A stretch of 32,293 nucleotides of DNA from Streptomyces sporangiiformans (GTDB taxonomy: Bacteria; Actinomycetota; Actinomycetes; Streptomycetales; Streptomycetaceae). Positions within the stretch are counted from its first letter, which is position 1. Every line of letters begins with the position of its first letter. The notes under the pieces were generated by a model that had not been told where the DNA came from, made no database searches, and was given only the letters and a program-made list of their open reading frames with translations. The stretch lies in assembly GCF_005768555.2 (NCBI RefSeq), contig NZ_VCHX02000119.1, forward strand, positions 1 to 32,293, given 5' to 3'. Shown here piece after piece: positions 15,450 to 23,152 of this stretch. The translations under genes were made by a program, and so were the position numbers.

Positions 15450-16492
15450 GCGGGTACGCCTTCCGAGGTCGTGGCGCGGGTGGAGAGGTCGATCGCCACG
15501 TCGATGATCATGTCTTCCTGGCCGCCGACGTACCCGGCCTCGCCGACCGCGCGCAGGATGGCGTGCGCGGGTACTCCGTAACGGTCGGCGGCGCGCTGCG
15601 CGTGCAGCAGGAACGAGGAGTAGACGCCGTGCCTGCCCTGCTCGATGGCTGGGCGGTCCGCGATGGGCAGCCGGGGAATCAGCGGGGTGAGCACCTCGTG
15701 CGCGGCGCGCAGTACGCCGTCCACGTCGAGGCCGATCGGGACCCGCATCCGTTCGAAGACGGTGGCAAGGAGTTCGGTGGGCGAATTGCCGGCGCCCGCG
15801 CCCAGCGCGCACAGGCTGCCGTCGATCTGGCGGGCGCCCGCCTCGTACGCGGCGATCGAGTTCGCGACGCCGAGCGAGAGGTTCTGGTGGCCGTGGAACC
15901 CGATCTGGGCGTCGTCGCCGAGCTCGGCGGCCAGCGCCGATACGCGGTCGGTGACGTCGGTGGGCAGCAGCCAGCCCGCGGAGTCGACGACGTACACGCA
16001 CTGGCACCCGGCGTCGGCCATGATCCTGGCCTGTTTCGCCAGCGCCTCGGGACCGACCCGGTGCGAGAGCATCAGGAACCCGACGGTCTCCATGCCCAGT
16101 TCGTGCGCGGCCCCGAAGTGCTGGATCGAGACGTCCGCCTCGGTGCAGTGGGTCGCCACCCGTACGATCCCGGCGCCCGCGTCGTGGGCCCGGCGCAGGT
16201 CGTCGACGGTGCCGAGGCCGGGCAGTAGCAGGACGGCGATGCGGGCCCGGCGGGCTTCGGCGACGGCCGCCTTGACGAGTTCGATCTCGTCGGTGTGCGA
16301 GAAACCGTAGTTGAAGGAGGACCCGGCGAGGCCGTCGCCGTGGGTGACCTCGATGACGGTGACGCCCGCGTCGTCCAGGGCGCGGGTCACGGCCCGTATC
16401 TGGTCGACGGTGAACTGGTGGGCCACGGCGTGACTGCCGTCGCGCAACGTGGTGTCGGTGATGCGTGCGGCCGGTCGGGGGTCCGCGGTCAT
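15446..16492 (-). CDS. dmpG: 4-hydroxy-2-oxovalerate aldolase
   Basis: The 348-residue enzyme splits 4-hydroxy-2-oxovalerate into pyruvate and acetaldehyde. It has the DRE-TIM barrel metal site: R17 and D18 in TTLRDGSH with H21, and the later [10 protein letters not shown] motif that supplies the two histidine ligands. The C-terminal part ([20 protein letters not shown]) is the communication domain that binds the partner dehydrogenase. In this family acetaldehyde is channelled to that partner. The ATG at 16492 overlaps the dehydrogenase stop by four bases; upstream open frame is not used. Length and motifs are normal. Confidence 0.95.
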   Translation of the reverse strand: MTADPRPAARITDTTLRDGSHAVAHQFTVDQIRAVTRALDDAGVTVIEVTHGDGLAGSSFNYGFSHTDEIELVKAAVAEARRARIAVLLLPGLGTVDDLRRAHDAGAGIVRVATHCTEADVSIQHFGAAHELGMETVGFLMLSHRVGPEALAKQARIMADAGCQCVYVVDSAGWLLPTDVTDRVSALAAELGDDAQIGFHGHQNLSLGVANSIAAYEAGARQIDGSLCALGAGAGNSPTELLATVFERMRVPIGLDVDGVLRAAHEVLTPLIPRLPIADRPAIEQGRHGVYSSFLLHAQRAADRYGVPAHAILRAVGEAGYVGGQEDMIIDVAIDLSTRATTSEGVPA

Positions 16493-17388
16493 CGGGTCAC
16501 CGCCTTGTCTCGCTGGCTGATGAGTTCGCCGACGCGGACTGCGGCGGCAGTCATGATGTCGAGGTTGCCTGCCCACGGGGGCAGGTAGTCGCCGTTGCCG
16601 CGGACTTCGAGGAAGACCGCGACTCGGGCCTGCCCCTGCCATCCGGGGCGCGGGTCGTCGAACTGCGGCTCGGAGCGCATCTGGTAGCCGGGTACGTAGA
16701 CCCGCACCTCCTCGACCATCCGGTGGATGGACTCGGTGACGGCGTCGCGGTCGGCGTCGGCGGGGATGGCGCAGTACACCGTGTCGCGCATGATCATCGG
16801 GGGATCGACAGGGTTGAGGATGATGATCGCCTTGCCGCGTCCGGCGCCGCCGACGGTCTCGATCGCGTGGGAGGTGGTCTCGGTGAACTCGTCGATGTTG
16901 GCGCGGGTACCGGGGCCGGCCGAGCGGGAGGCGATCGAGGCGACGATCTCGGCGTACGTCACGGGCACGACTCGGGAGACGGCGGCCACGATGGGGATGG
17001 TGGCCTGGCCGCCGCAGGTGATCATGTTGACGTTCGATGCCGCCCCGTGCTCGGTGAGGTTGACCACCGGGCAGACGAAGGGACCGGTCGCGGCGGGGGT
17101 CAGGTCGATGGCGGTGATCCCGGCCTCGGCGTAGCGGGCGGCGTTGGCCAGATGTGCCTTGGCGGATGTGGCCTCGAAGACCAGATCGGGCAGCTCCGGC
17201 CGGCTGAGCAGCCAGTCCACGCCTCCGGCGCTGGCGTCGACGCCGAGCTTCCCGGCACGGGCCAGGCCGTCGGAGGCGGGGTCGACCCCGACCATGTACC
17301 GGACGTCGATGTGCTCGTTGCGCAGCAACTTGACCATCAGGTCCGTGCCGATGTTGCCCGGCCCGACGATGGCGGCGGTGGCGGTCAT
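16489..17388 (-). CDS. Acetaldehyde dehydrogenase (acylating)
   Basis: The 299-residue enzyme oxidises acetaldehyde to acetyl-CoA with NAD+ and CoA (DmpF/BphJ/HsaG type). The nucleotide loop is GPGNIG (9-14), the catalytic cysteine is C125 in [10 protein letters not shown], and the family signature [14 protein letters not shown] is present. It should form a complex with the aldolase encoded next, protecting the cell from free acetaldehyde. ATGA overlaps on both sides show that it is the second gene of the operon. Nothing in it looks unusual. Confidence 0.95.
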   Translation of the reverse strand: MTATAAIVGPGNIGTDLMVKLLRNEHIDVRYMVGVDPASDGLARAGKLGVDASAGGVDWLLSRPELPDLVFEATSAKAHLANAARYAEAGITAIDLTPAATGPFVCPVVNLTEHGAASNVNMITCGGQATIPIVAAVSRVVPVTYAEIVASIASRSAGPGTRANIDEFTETTSHAIETVGGAGRGKAIIILNPVDPPMIMRDTVYCAIPADADRDAVTESIHRMVEEVRVYVPGYQMRSEPQFDDPRPGWQGQARVAVFLEVRGNGDYLPPWAGNLDIMTAAAVRVGELISQRDKAVTR

Positions 17389-18194
17389 CCGTCCTCCCCC
17401 TGCTTGGTGGTGTGACCGAATCGCGCGGTGACGGTGCCCAGCCCGCCGAAGGCCGCGGTCACGGAGTCACCGGCGGCCACCGGCACGGCGGCGCAGACAG
17501 AGCCGGGCAGGATGACATGGCCCGGCTCCAGGGTGACGCCGAGTCGGCCCACCGTATTGGCCAGCCACACCAGGGCGTTCAGCGGCGAGCCGAGTACGGC
17601 GCCGCCGGCTCCGGTGCCGACGACCTCACCGCGGCGGGTCAGCACGCAGCCGGACAGCCGCAGATCGACCGCTCCCACAGGGACGGGGCGGCTGCCGAGC
17701 ACCACGCCGCCCGCCGACGCGTTGTCCGCGACCGTGTCGATCAGGCCGATCTTCCAGTCCCGGATCCGGGAGTCGATGATCTCCAGGGCTGGGAGAACGT
17801 AGTCGACCGCCGACAGCGCCTGCGCGGCGTTCACCCCCGGGCCGGTGAGCGGCCGCTTGAGGACGAAGGCGATCTCCGGTTCGACCTTGGGGCTGATGAA
17901 CTCGGCCAGTCCGATCGGCAGGCCCTCCAGATGGAACATGGACTCCATCAGGTGCCCGTAGTCGGGCTGGTCGACGCCGAGCTGGCGCTGCATGGCCGCC
18001 GAGGTGAGCCCGACCTTGTGTCCTTGGACGCGCTGCCCGTCCTCGGTCCAGGTGCGCACCTGCTCGAGCTGGACCGCGTAGGCGTCCTCGACGGTAAGCC
18101 CGGGGCGGGTCCGGCTGACCGGGTCGATCGGCTCGCGGGCGCGCCGTGCGGCGAGCAGTTCCTTGGCGACCACGAGGTGCGTGGCTTTGTCCAT
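17385..18194 (-). CDS. 2-keto-4-pentenoate hydratase
   Basis: The 269-residue product is a second member of the hydratase/decarboxylase family. It has [32 protein letters not shown] and [20 protein letters not shown]. The [12 protein letters not shown] end resembles hydratases such as DmpE and HsaE rather than decarboxylases. It should add water to 2-hydroxypenta-2,4-dienoate to give 4-hydroxy-2-oxovalerate for the aldolase. The start is the ATG at 18194 (with GAGGAAAG upstream), not the ATG at 18311, because two operator palindromes lie in that upstream stretch. It is the first gene of the eight-gene operon. Confidence 0.88.
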   Translation of the reverse strand: MDKATHLVVAKELLAARRAREPIDPVSRTRPGLTVEDAYAVQLEQVRTWTEDGQRVQGHKVGLTSAAMQRQLGVDQPDYGHLMESMFHLEGLPIGLAEFISPKVEPEIAFVLKRPLTGPGVNAAQALSAVDYVLPALEIIDSRIRDWKIGLIDTVADNASAGGVVLGSRPVPVGAVDLRLSGCVLTRRGEVVGTGAGGAVLGSPLNALVWLANTVGRLGVTLEPGHVILPGSVCAAVPVAAGDSVTAAFGGLGTVTARFGHTTKQGEDG

Positions 18195-18267
18195 CTGCGG
18201 CTCTTTCCTCAGGTGATGGGCGGTCCCCTGGCAGCATGTTGCGGCGGGTCCCACCCGGCAACCCAAG

Positions 18268-18286
18268 TGATCCGCTGAGCGGATCA
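18268..18286. promoter_or_regulatory. Perfect 19-bp palindrome, candidate IclR operator 1
   Basis: TGATCCGCTGAGCGGATCA is perfectly symmetrical about a central G. It lies 74 bp upstream of the first catabolic gene. The same sequence type recurs at 18313-18331 and over the iclR start. IclR regulators commonly bind such short palindromes. Confidence 0.75.
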
Positions 18287-18312
18287 AGATCGATTCTTTT
18301 TCGACGCACACT

Positions 18313-18331
18313 TGTTCCGCTCAGCGGATCA
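18313..18331. promoter_or_regulatory. Near-palindrome, candidate IclR operator 2
   Basis: TGTTCCGCTCAGCGGATCA differs from operator 1 at two positions and has one mismatched pair. Its centre is 45 bp from that of operator 1, leaving room for the promoter of the eight-gene operon between or beside the sites. Confidence 0.75.
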
Positions 18332-18442
18332 TCCGACTTGCCCGCTCTTCATCCCGAGAGGACAGTCCTCCCGTGACGTGACGCCCCACGGACCGGACCC
18401 TACGAAGGGAACGCCATCAGCGGACACCCCATGGGAGCCTGT

Positions 18443-19228
18443 TCAGCTCTCGCTCATGGAGGGGCTCGGGCCCCGCAGCTCACGGCTCACGGCCAGCCCC
18501 GCCGTGCGCACGGCGGGAGCCACCCGGCGCAGGTTCAGCCTCCCGCTCCAGCCCGAGATGGACATCGCCGCGACGGGCCGGCTGTCGGCCCCGAGGATCG
18601 CGGTCGCGACACACCCCACCCCGGGGCCGGTCTCCTCGTTCTCGTACGCGACTCCCGCTCCCCGGATCCGTTCCAGCTCACGCAGGAACAGGCCGGGCGC
18701 GGTGATGGTGCGCGGGCCCACCGGCGCAAGCCCATGAGCGCAGACCGCGTCGACTGTCTCCGCCTCACCGAAGGCGAGCAGTACCTTGCCCACGGCCGCG
18801 GCATGCGCGGGCAGTCGGCCGCCCACCCGCGACCCCATCCTCGGGGCGTCCTTGCTCCGCAGGATCTCGACGTAGACCACCTCGGTACCGTCCAGCACGG
18901 CCAGATGCACCGTCTGCCGGGTCGCCTCGCGCAGATCGGCCATGTACGGCAGGGCGATCGCCCGCAGATTACGGTGCCGGGAAGCCAGCTCGCCGTACTC
19001 GAACAGGCGCGTTCCCATGTGCAGGAGCGCGCCGTCGTTCTCGTCACGCTCCAGGAACCCGTAGCCGACGAGATCGCGCACCAGGCGGGAGGTCGTGGAC
19101 TTCGGCAGTCCGGCCCGGCGGGCGATCTCCGACACCCGCAGCTCGGCGTGAAGCGCGTCGAAAGCCCCGAGCACGGCAGCTACGCGCGCGACACCGGAGT
19201 CAGGAATGTTCCGTTCAGCGGGACACAT
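18443..19228 (-). CDS. IclR family transcriptional regulator
   Basis: The 261-residue protein has an N-terminal winged helix-turn-helix (VARVAAVLGAFDALHAELRV, then EIARRAGLPKSTTSRLVRDL). It also has the IclR effector domain with the RQTVHLAVLDGTEVVYVEIL and GSRVGGRLPAHAAAVGKVLL segments. IclR members control protocatechuate, p-hydroxybenzoate and quinate/shikimate catabolism in many bacteria. The ATG at 19228 is the best start for this length; it has no Shine-Dalgarno sequence and is covered by an operator-like palindrome, suggesting leaderless translation and autoregulation. It lies upstream of the meta-cleavage operon in the same direction and divergent from aroQ. It may act as activator or repressor of both. 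Confidence 0.92.
   Translation of the reverse strand: MCPAERNIPDSGVARVAAVLGAFDALHAELRVSEIARRAGLPKSTTSRLVRDLVGYGFLERDENDGALLHMGTRLFEYGELASRHRNLRAIALPYMADLREATRQTVHLAVLDGTEVVYVEILRSKDAPRMGSRVGGRLPAHAAAVGKVLLAFGEAETVDAVCAHGLAPVGPRTITAPGLFLRELERIRGAGVAYENEETGPGVGCVATAILGADSRPVAAMSISGWSGRLNLRRVAPAVRTAGLAVSRELRGPSPSMSES
19207..19225. promoter_or_regulatory. Third operator-like palindrome at the iclR start
   Basis: TGTTCCGTTCAGCGGGACA shares the TGTTCCG, CAGCGG and terminal CA of the two operators upstream of the catabolic operon. It begins immediately inside the iclR start codon, a position where a bound regulator would block its own transcription. It is also in the iclR-aroQ divergent region. Confidence 0.6.
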
Positions 19229-19568
19229 CGATGAAGCATGACGGGGGACCGGACAGCGTGCAAGTGTCTGCGTCGGCCTCGTCAGCGCAGGTAAGGACAT
19301 CGCCGGCGCGCGACGCGGGTCAACCACCGGGCAGGAGGGCGGCCGTGTGGACCGCGCTGCGGCCCGGGGGCGCAGGCCACGGGCCGCGGTCGCTCGGAGC
19401 AGCCGGGCCTGTGTGCGTTTCGGACAGGCAAGGCATTCGAGTTCGTCACGGACCGCCTGGCCGGCACGAGCGGATGTCCCCCACCACCTGTCACGGCTGC
19501 TCCTGCTCACGCACCGGGATCCCCCTACCCACCCGACCCGCATGCCAGCACCGATGAAAGAGCTGCAC
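19229..19568. other. Divergent region between iclR and aroQ
   Basis: No gene is supported in these 340 bases; the open frames are extensions of the flanking ones. It should contain the aroQ promoter and perhaps that of iclR. Apart from the palindrome just inside iclR I see no second copy of the operator here. Confidence 0.4.
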
Positions 19569-20036
19569 ATGTTCGACGCCACCACCGAGAACGCCCCCGG
19601 GCGGACCATCCTCTTCCTCAACGGCCCCAACCTCAATCTGCTCGGCGTGCGCGAGCCCGACAAGTACGGTTCCACCACGCTGCGCGAGGTCGAGGAGACC
19701 GTGGCCAAGACTCTGTCCGCACACGGCCTGACCGCACGCTTCGTTCAGAGCAACCACGAAGGCGTGCTGGTCGACGCGATTCATGCCGCGCGCACCGAAT
19801 GCGGCGCGATCGTCATCAACCCCGCCGCATTCACACACACCTCCGTCGCACTCCGGGACGCGATCGCCGCCGCCGCTCTGCCGACCATCGAACTCCACAT
19901 CACCAACGTCCATAAGCGCGAGGAATTCAGGCACCACTCCTACATCTCGGCGGTCGCCGACGCCGTGATCGTCGGCGCCGGCACGCACGGCTACATCCTG
20001 GCCGCGCTGCACGTCGCGCATCTTCTCGTCGGCTGA
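19569..20036 (+). CDS. aroQ: Type II 3-dehydroquinate dehydratase
   Basis: The 155-residue enzyme reversibly dehydrates 3-dehydroquinate to 3-dehydroshikimate. All type II landmarks are visible: [10 protein letters not shown] (17-26), R28 and Y33 in REPDKYG, the SNHEG motif, N84 in [10 protein letters not shown]110 in IELHITN and R121 in [11 protein letters not shown] at 19569 is chosen because GAAAGAG lies just upstream; in-frame ATGs at 19554 and 19542 lack ribosome sites. Type II enzymes serve both biosynthesis and quinate catabolism. Its place beside iclR and near a quinate/shikimate dehydrogenase and TIM-barrel dehydratase candidate suggests the catabolic role. It is divergent from iclR. 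Confidence 0.93.
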   Translation: MFDATTENAPGRTILFLNGPNLNLLGVREPDKYGSTTLREVEETVAKTLSAHGLTARFVQSNHEGVLVDAIHAARTECGAIVINPAAFTHTSVALRDAIAAAALPTIELHITNVHKREEFRHHSYISAVADAVIVGAGTHGYILAALHVAHLLVG

Positions 20037-20103
20037 CTCACGCCCCTGTACATACCGGAAAGGTCATCCGCGCCGGTCGACTGACTGGCAAGCCTGGAGC
20101 GCA

Positions 20104-20515
20104 CGAGCGCCACTCGCGCTGGCGCCCTCGGAGTCCGGTCTGATCAGTGAGGCTCGCGAGAGTTGTCTGAGCGCTTTCGACACGCTTGAGGCTTCGCCGT
20201 CGCCCCTCGGGCGCCAGTGGCTCGCCTACTACATCGCGCGAACGGGGTGGCTGGCCGGGCACCCTCCAGTGCCCGCCGCTGGTACGCGGAAGCCGCCGCC
20301 ATCGCACGCACGCACCAGCACACCAGGGCCACCAGGCTCTACGTATCGGGCCTGATCGCCTGCGCAGCACTGACCGACGACATGGACACGGCGGAGTCCC
20401 TGCTCCCGGATCTTGAACAGTACGCACCAAGCGGCTTCATGGCCGGCGAGGGGACTCTCGGCACCGCCTGACTGCACTCTGTACGAGGCAACCTCAGCCG
20501 CGCCCGTGCGTGAGC
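20104..20515 (+). pseudogene. Internal fragment of a large LuxR-type regulator (TPR part), frameshift and nonsense mutation
   Basis: The plus strand encodes helical repeats as in the long C-terminal part of LuxR/MalT-like Streptomyces regulators: SGLISEARESCLSAFDTLEA and QWLAYYIARTGWLAGH. After a one-base loss near 20265 it continues with SARRWYAEAAAIARTHQHTR and MDTAESLLPDLEQYA. At 20469-20471 a TGA replaces an expected Trp, after which LHSVRGNLSRA continues in the same frame. Neither the ATPase domain nor the LuxR helix-turn-helix is present. The fragment stops where a mobile-element end begins, so it is a scar of insertion and deletion. The family assignment rests on general similarity. 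Confidence 0.5.
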
Positions 20516-20524
20516 ACCCCGACA

Positions 20525-20575
20525 CCGACGCACACCAGGACCGTGACCTGCTACTTCACGATGCACACCGCTCAT
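20525..20575 (+). repeat. Further copy of the mobile-element end
   Basis: The segment begins ACGCACACCAGGACCGTGAC and continues CTGCTACTTCACGATGC to CGCTCATTG. It matches the repeats at 6161-6215 and 7795-7845, sharing GCACACCAG, TGACCTGC, TTCACGATGC and GCTCA. It is in the right-end orientation but lies upstream of the transposase fragment at 20666, so this locus is rearranged. Confidence 0.6.
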
Positions 20576-20665
20576 TGCCACCGCGGCCACCCCTCCGACC
20601 GCCGAAACCGCCCCGCTTCCACCAGGGCAGCACTACGAGGACATCAACACAGGCACAGTCAGCAG

Positions 20666-20992
20666 ACTTACTCCGGCAGGCACAAGTGCCACGGCCTGCT
20701 CGTGATCGCGCTCACCGACGACAAGGGCCGCCTGGTCCGGGTGAGCGCGGTCCGGCCCGGACGCACCTCGGAGATCACCGCCTGCCGCCACAATAAACTG
20801 ACCACCCAGCTGCGCGCGGCCGGCCTCGGCGCGATCGCCGACCTGGGCTTCGTCGGCCTCGACGACAGTGGCCCGAACGCGGACCCGGCGGTGATCACCG
20901 GCTACAAGTCGGCCCGCAACCGGGCCCTGACCAGGGGCCAGAAGCTGTCCAACAAGGCGCTGGCCGCGGTCAGGGCCCCGGTCGAGCACGGG
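20666..20992 (+). pseudogene. IS5-like transposase fragment (copy 3)
   Basis: The middle and part of the end of the same transposase are readable: TYSGRHKCHGLLVIALTDDK, RPGRTSEITA, GLGAIADLGFVGLDDSG, then RGQKLSNKALAAVRAPVEHG. It begins abruptly inside the core, without the first catalytic Asp, and ends just after the VEHG glutamate. It is more like copy 2 than copy 1. It cannot be functional. Confidence 0.85.
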
Positions 20993-21418
20993 GCGAGGGC
21001 CTGCTGCATTTCGGCGTGGCTGCGCAGGTGTGCGGTGGGGGCCGGCGGACAAGCAGCCATCGGGAGGAGACTTTCTGCCCGTGCAGCGGGGGGATCGACC
21101 CGCTGCTGCATGGGTCGGGGCCAGCCTGCTGCACGAGCAGCACCCGTGTGCCACCTGAGTCGTGCAAATGCTGCGCTGCACTCTCGACACCGCCCCAGCC
21201 CGCCATCCGACGACCACCGCCAGGACCCGGGGCAGCAGGACGCACTCGGCTCCCCAGGCCTTCCCGCGCCCTCTCCCACCCGCCGGTGCCTCGCCGCCCC
21301 CATCCCCGGCGCCACCCACTGGAGCGGCCGCTGACCCGAGGACCTCGTCTTCGACGAGAAGTAACCGACCCACCCGGACCCCGACGGTCACCACTTCGTC
21401 TGTTGGGCTCGCCCTTCT
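20993..21418. other. Stretch without a supported gene
   Basis: Between the transposase fragment and the terminator of the next gene no frame has recognisable similarity, signal peptide or ribosome site. Open frames cross it only because of high GC content. It may be further decayed insertion debris. Confidence 0.35.
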
Positions 21419-21455
21419 CGAGGGCCCGCCGGGCATGTCGCTCGGCGGGCCCTCG
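21419..21455 (-). terminator. Strong hairpin downstream of the I36 protein gene
   Basis: CGAGGGCCCGCC pairs perfectly with GGCGGGCCCTCG over 12 bp around a 13-base loop. It starts 28 bases after the stop codon at 21483 on the minus strand and fits a terminator of the lipoprotein-I36 operon. Confidence 0.75.
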
Positions 21456-21482
21456 ATCACGGCCAGATTATTCCAGCGTCGC

Positions 21483-21968
21483 TCAGCAAGAGTCGGACCA
21501 GTTGTGGGAGGCGATGTTGTTGTTCAGGGTCTGGTTGTCCCCGTGTCCGCCTCCGTTGGGGCCGAAGCGGTAGTTCCGGAGGTCTGCGAGGTACCGGCCG
21601 TTCCCGACGCAGTACCAGGCACCGGTGTGTTGGGAGCCCCAGTAGACGTTGACGTCTTCGTACGGTCCGGGGTAGCCACTGTTCTGGAGGGAGCTCGCCC
21701 TGTTTACTATGCCCATGGTCAAGCCGGGGCAGGAGTTCCAGTTCGCGTCGCCACCGGTCCACGCGCAGTAGTACCCACCCCTGTTCACATCCTCGTATGC
21801 GTAGAACTTGCCGTTCGCGGCTGGCCCCACGGGGGCGTCGGCGGCAATAGGCCGCGACGACAGGTCCCGGTCGAGGTCGGATGCCTGCGCGACGCCAGGC
21901 ACGACGGACAGAGTCACAGCCGTGAGCCCCACGGCGGCCAAACCCATGGTGATTTTGGTACGGGTCAC
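21483..21968 (-). CDS. Secreted peptidase inhibitor family I36-like protein
   Basis: The 161-residue product has a Sec signal peptide (AAVGLTAVTLSVVPGVAQAS). The mature domain has repeated aromatic/Gly motifs: KFYAYEDVNRGGYYCAW and YPGPYEDVNVYWGSQHTGAWYCVG. This is the beta/gamma-crystallin-like pattern of family I36 (SMI-type metalloproteinase inhibitors), with four cysteines likely in disulfides. Members inhibit secreted proteases or simply stabilise the cell exterior; the target is unknown. GTG at 21968 has AAGGAG upstream and begins three bases after the upstream lipoprotein stop, so the two are co-transcribed. A strong hairpin follows. Confidence 0.8.
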   Translation of the reverse strand: MTRTKITMGLAAVGLTAVTLSVVPGVAQASDLDRDLSSRPIAADAPVGPAANGKFYAYEDVNRGGYYCAWTGGDANWNSCPGLTMGIVNRASSLQNSGYPGPYEDVNVYWGSQHTGAWYCVGNGRYLADLRNYRFGPNGGGHGDNQTLNNNIASHNWSDSC

Positions 21969-21971
21969 TGG

Positions 21972-22934
21972 TCACTCCTTGGTTGTGGTGGTGGTTGCGT
22001 CCTCCGGACGGTTGCCGGATTGGTCCGTTGGCAGGAGAGCGCGGGCACGTGGCAGGGCGGCGCGTTCCAACCGGAGTTTGCTGCGTACCTCGTCCCGGTA
22101 CTGGTCCCGCAGTCGCGCTTCGTAGCGCCGGTCGAGGCGTCGGACGGTGGTGGTAAGGCCGGTGTCGCGAGCGCACTCGGCCTCGGCGACCGCCGTTCGT
22201 ACTTCCTGTCGCTGACGCCCCGCCGTACGCGTCGCCGCCGCATTGTCCTTGAAGGCGGCTCGGGCCTGGTAAGGATCGGCGTAGTTCAGTCCCCGCTCAC
22301 GCATGCAGGCGGACCACTTCTTCACGGCAGCCTTGAACTCGCCGTCCGCTGCGACCTGTTGCTGGCGCAGTGCGGGGAGGGCCCCGGTGACCACGTCCAC
22401 GCGGAACCAGGTGGCCAGGTCGCCGTAGAGCCGTTCCTGGACCTCCGCGGTACAGCCGTCGGCCATGCGGCCAACGGTCATGCCGTTCGGATCCCGGACC
22501 TCCAGCCGGTCGGCGGACTGCGCGCCGTTGTAGGCGGCGACGGCACGCTGCCGGTCGGCCGCCGACAGCCCGGCGAAGTAGCGCTGGTTGGGATCGGCCG
22601 CACGCACCTGCTCACGCCGGGCCTGCAGGTCGCTCCCATAGCCGTGCCGGGCGGCCCACCGGACGTCGTCGATCACGTACGGGAAGTCACGGTCCTCGGG
22701 AAGCGGCCGGCGGGGCACGGCCCACATCCGAAAGCCGCGGGCGGCCATGCAGGAGCGAGTGAGCTGTTGTTCCGCGTCATACAGGAGGTCCCGCTCCGGC
22801 TCGGTGAGCGGCCGTGCCGTCGTGGCGCCCGGATCGTCCGGGGATGACGGTGTGCCGCAGGAAACCGCCGCGAGTGCGGCCGCCACGGTCATCACGACCA
22901 GGCTGGTCTGCCGATGGAATCGGTGACGACGCAC
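21972..22934 (-). CDS. Putative lipoprotein of unknown function
   Basis: The 320-residue product has a basic start (RRHRFHRQ), a hydrophobic stretch and a lipobox (LAAVSC, C at about 26), so it should be a membrane-anchored lipoprotein facing outward. The rest is rich in charged helices with several cysteines (SCMAARGF, DGCTAEV, WSACMRERG, EAECARD). Proteins with this CM-x-x-x-G pattern are common and uncharacterised in Streptomyces. GTG at 22934 follows AAGGGG. It heads a two-gene operon with the I36 protein and is divergent from the SARP regulator, which may control it. Confidence 0.8.
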   Translation of the reverse strand: MRRHRFHRQTSLVVMTVAAALAAVSCGTPSSPDDPGATTARPLTEPERDLLYDAEQQLTRSCMAARGFRMWAVPRRPLPEDRDFPYVIDDVRWAARHGYGSDLQARREQVRAADPNQRYFAGLSAADRQRAVAAYNGAQSADRLEVRDPNGMTVGRMADGCTAEVQERLYGDLATWFRVDVVTGALPALRQQQVAADGEFKAAVKKWSACMRERGLNYADPYQARAAFKDNAAATRTAGRQRQEVRTAVAEAECARDTGLTTTVRRLDRRYEARLRDQYRDEVRSKLRLERAALPRARALLPTDQSGNRPEDATTTTTKE

Positions 22935-23050
22935 ACTGTCCCCTTCACGTCTGATGGGCTTCGCCCGGCCCTGGGCGGGGTCAAGAGGGCCGCTGCCCCC
23001 TCGGTGTCACGGGCCGTTGTCCATACGGTGTGGCGTGAATGTGGGCAGGA

Positions 23051-23068
23051 ACCTTGCGTAAACCTTGC
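23051..23068. promoter_or_regulatory. Direct heptamer repeat, candidate SARP binding site
   Basis: ACCTTGC occurs twice with an 11-base period in the 218-bp divergent region between the lipoprotein and SARP genes. SARP regulators bind heptameric direct repeats spaced one helical turn apart next to a promoter, so this is a plausible site for autoregulation or control of the lipoprotein operon. Confidence 0.45.
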
Positions 23069-23152
23069 TTCACTGGTCAACGCGGGTCAGGCCGTGAGAC
23101 TGGCGGGCGGCCGGAGCCCGGCGCATGGGATTGTGCGGAGTGACCACGGGGG

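Noticed and set aside
14100..15581. Plus-strand open frame of 493 codons across the tautomerase and decarboxylase genes
   Set aside because: It has no recognisable motif and is antisense to three well-supported genes with four-base overlaps.
18443..19708. Longer form of the IclR protein starting at 19708
   Set aside because: The extra 160 residues are low-complexity and would place the operator inside the gene; typical IclR length fits the ATG at 19228.
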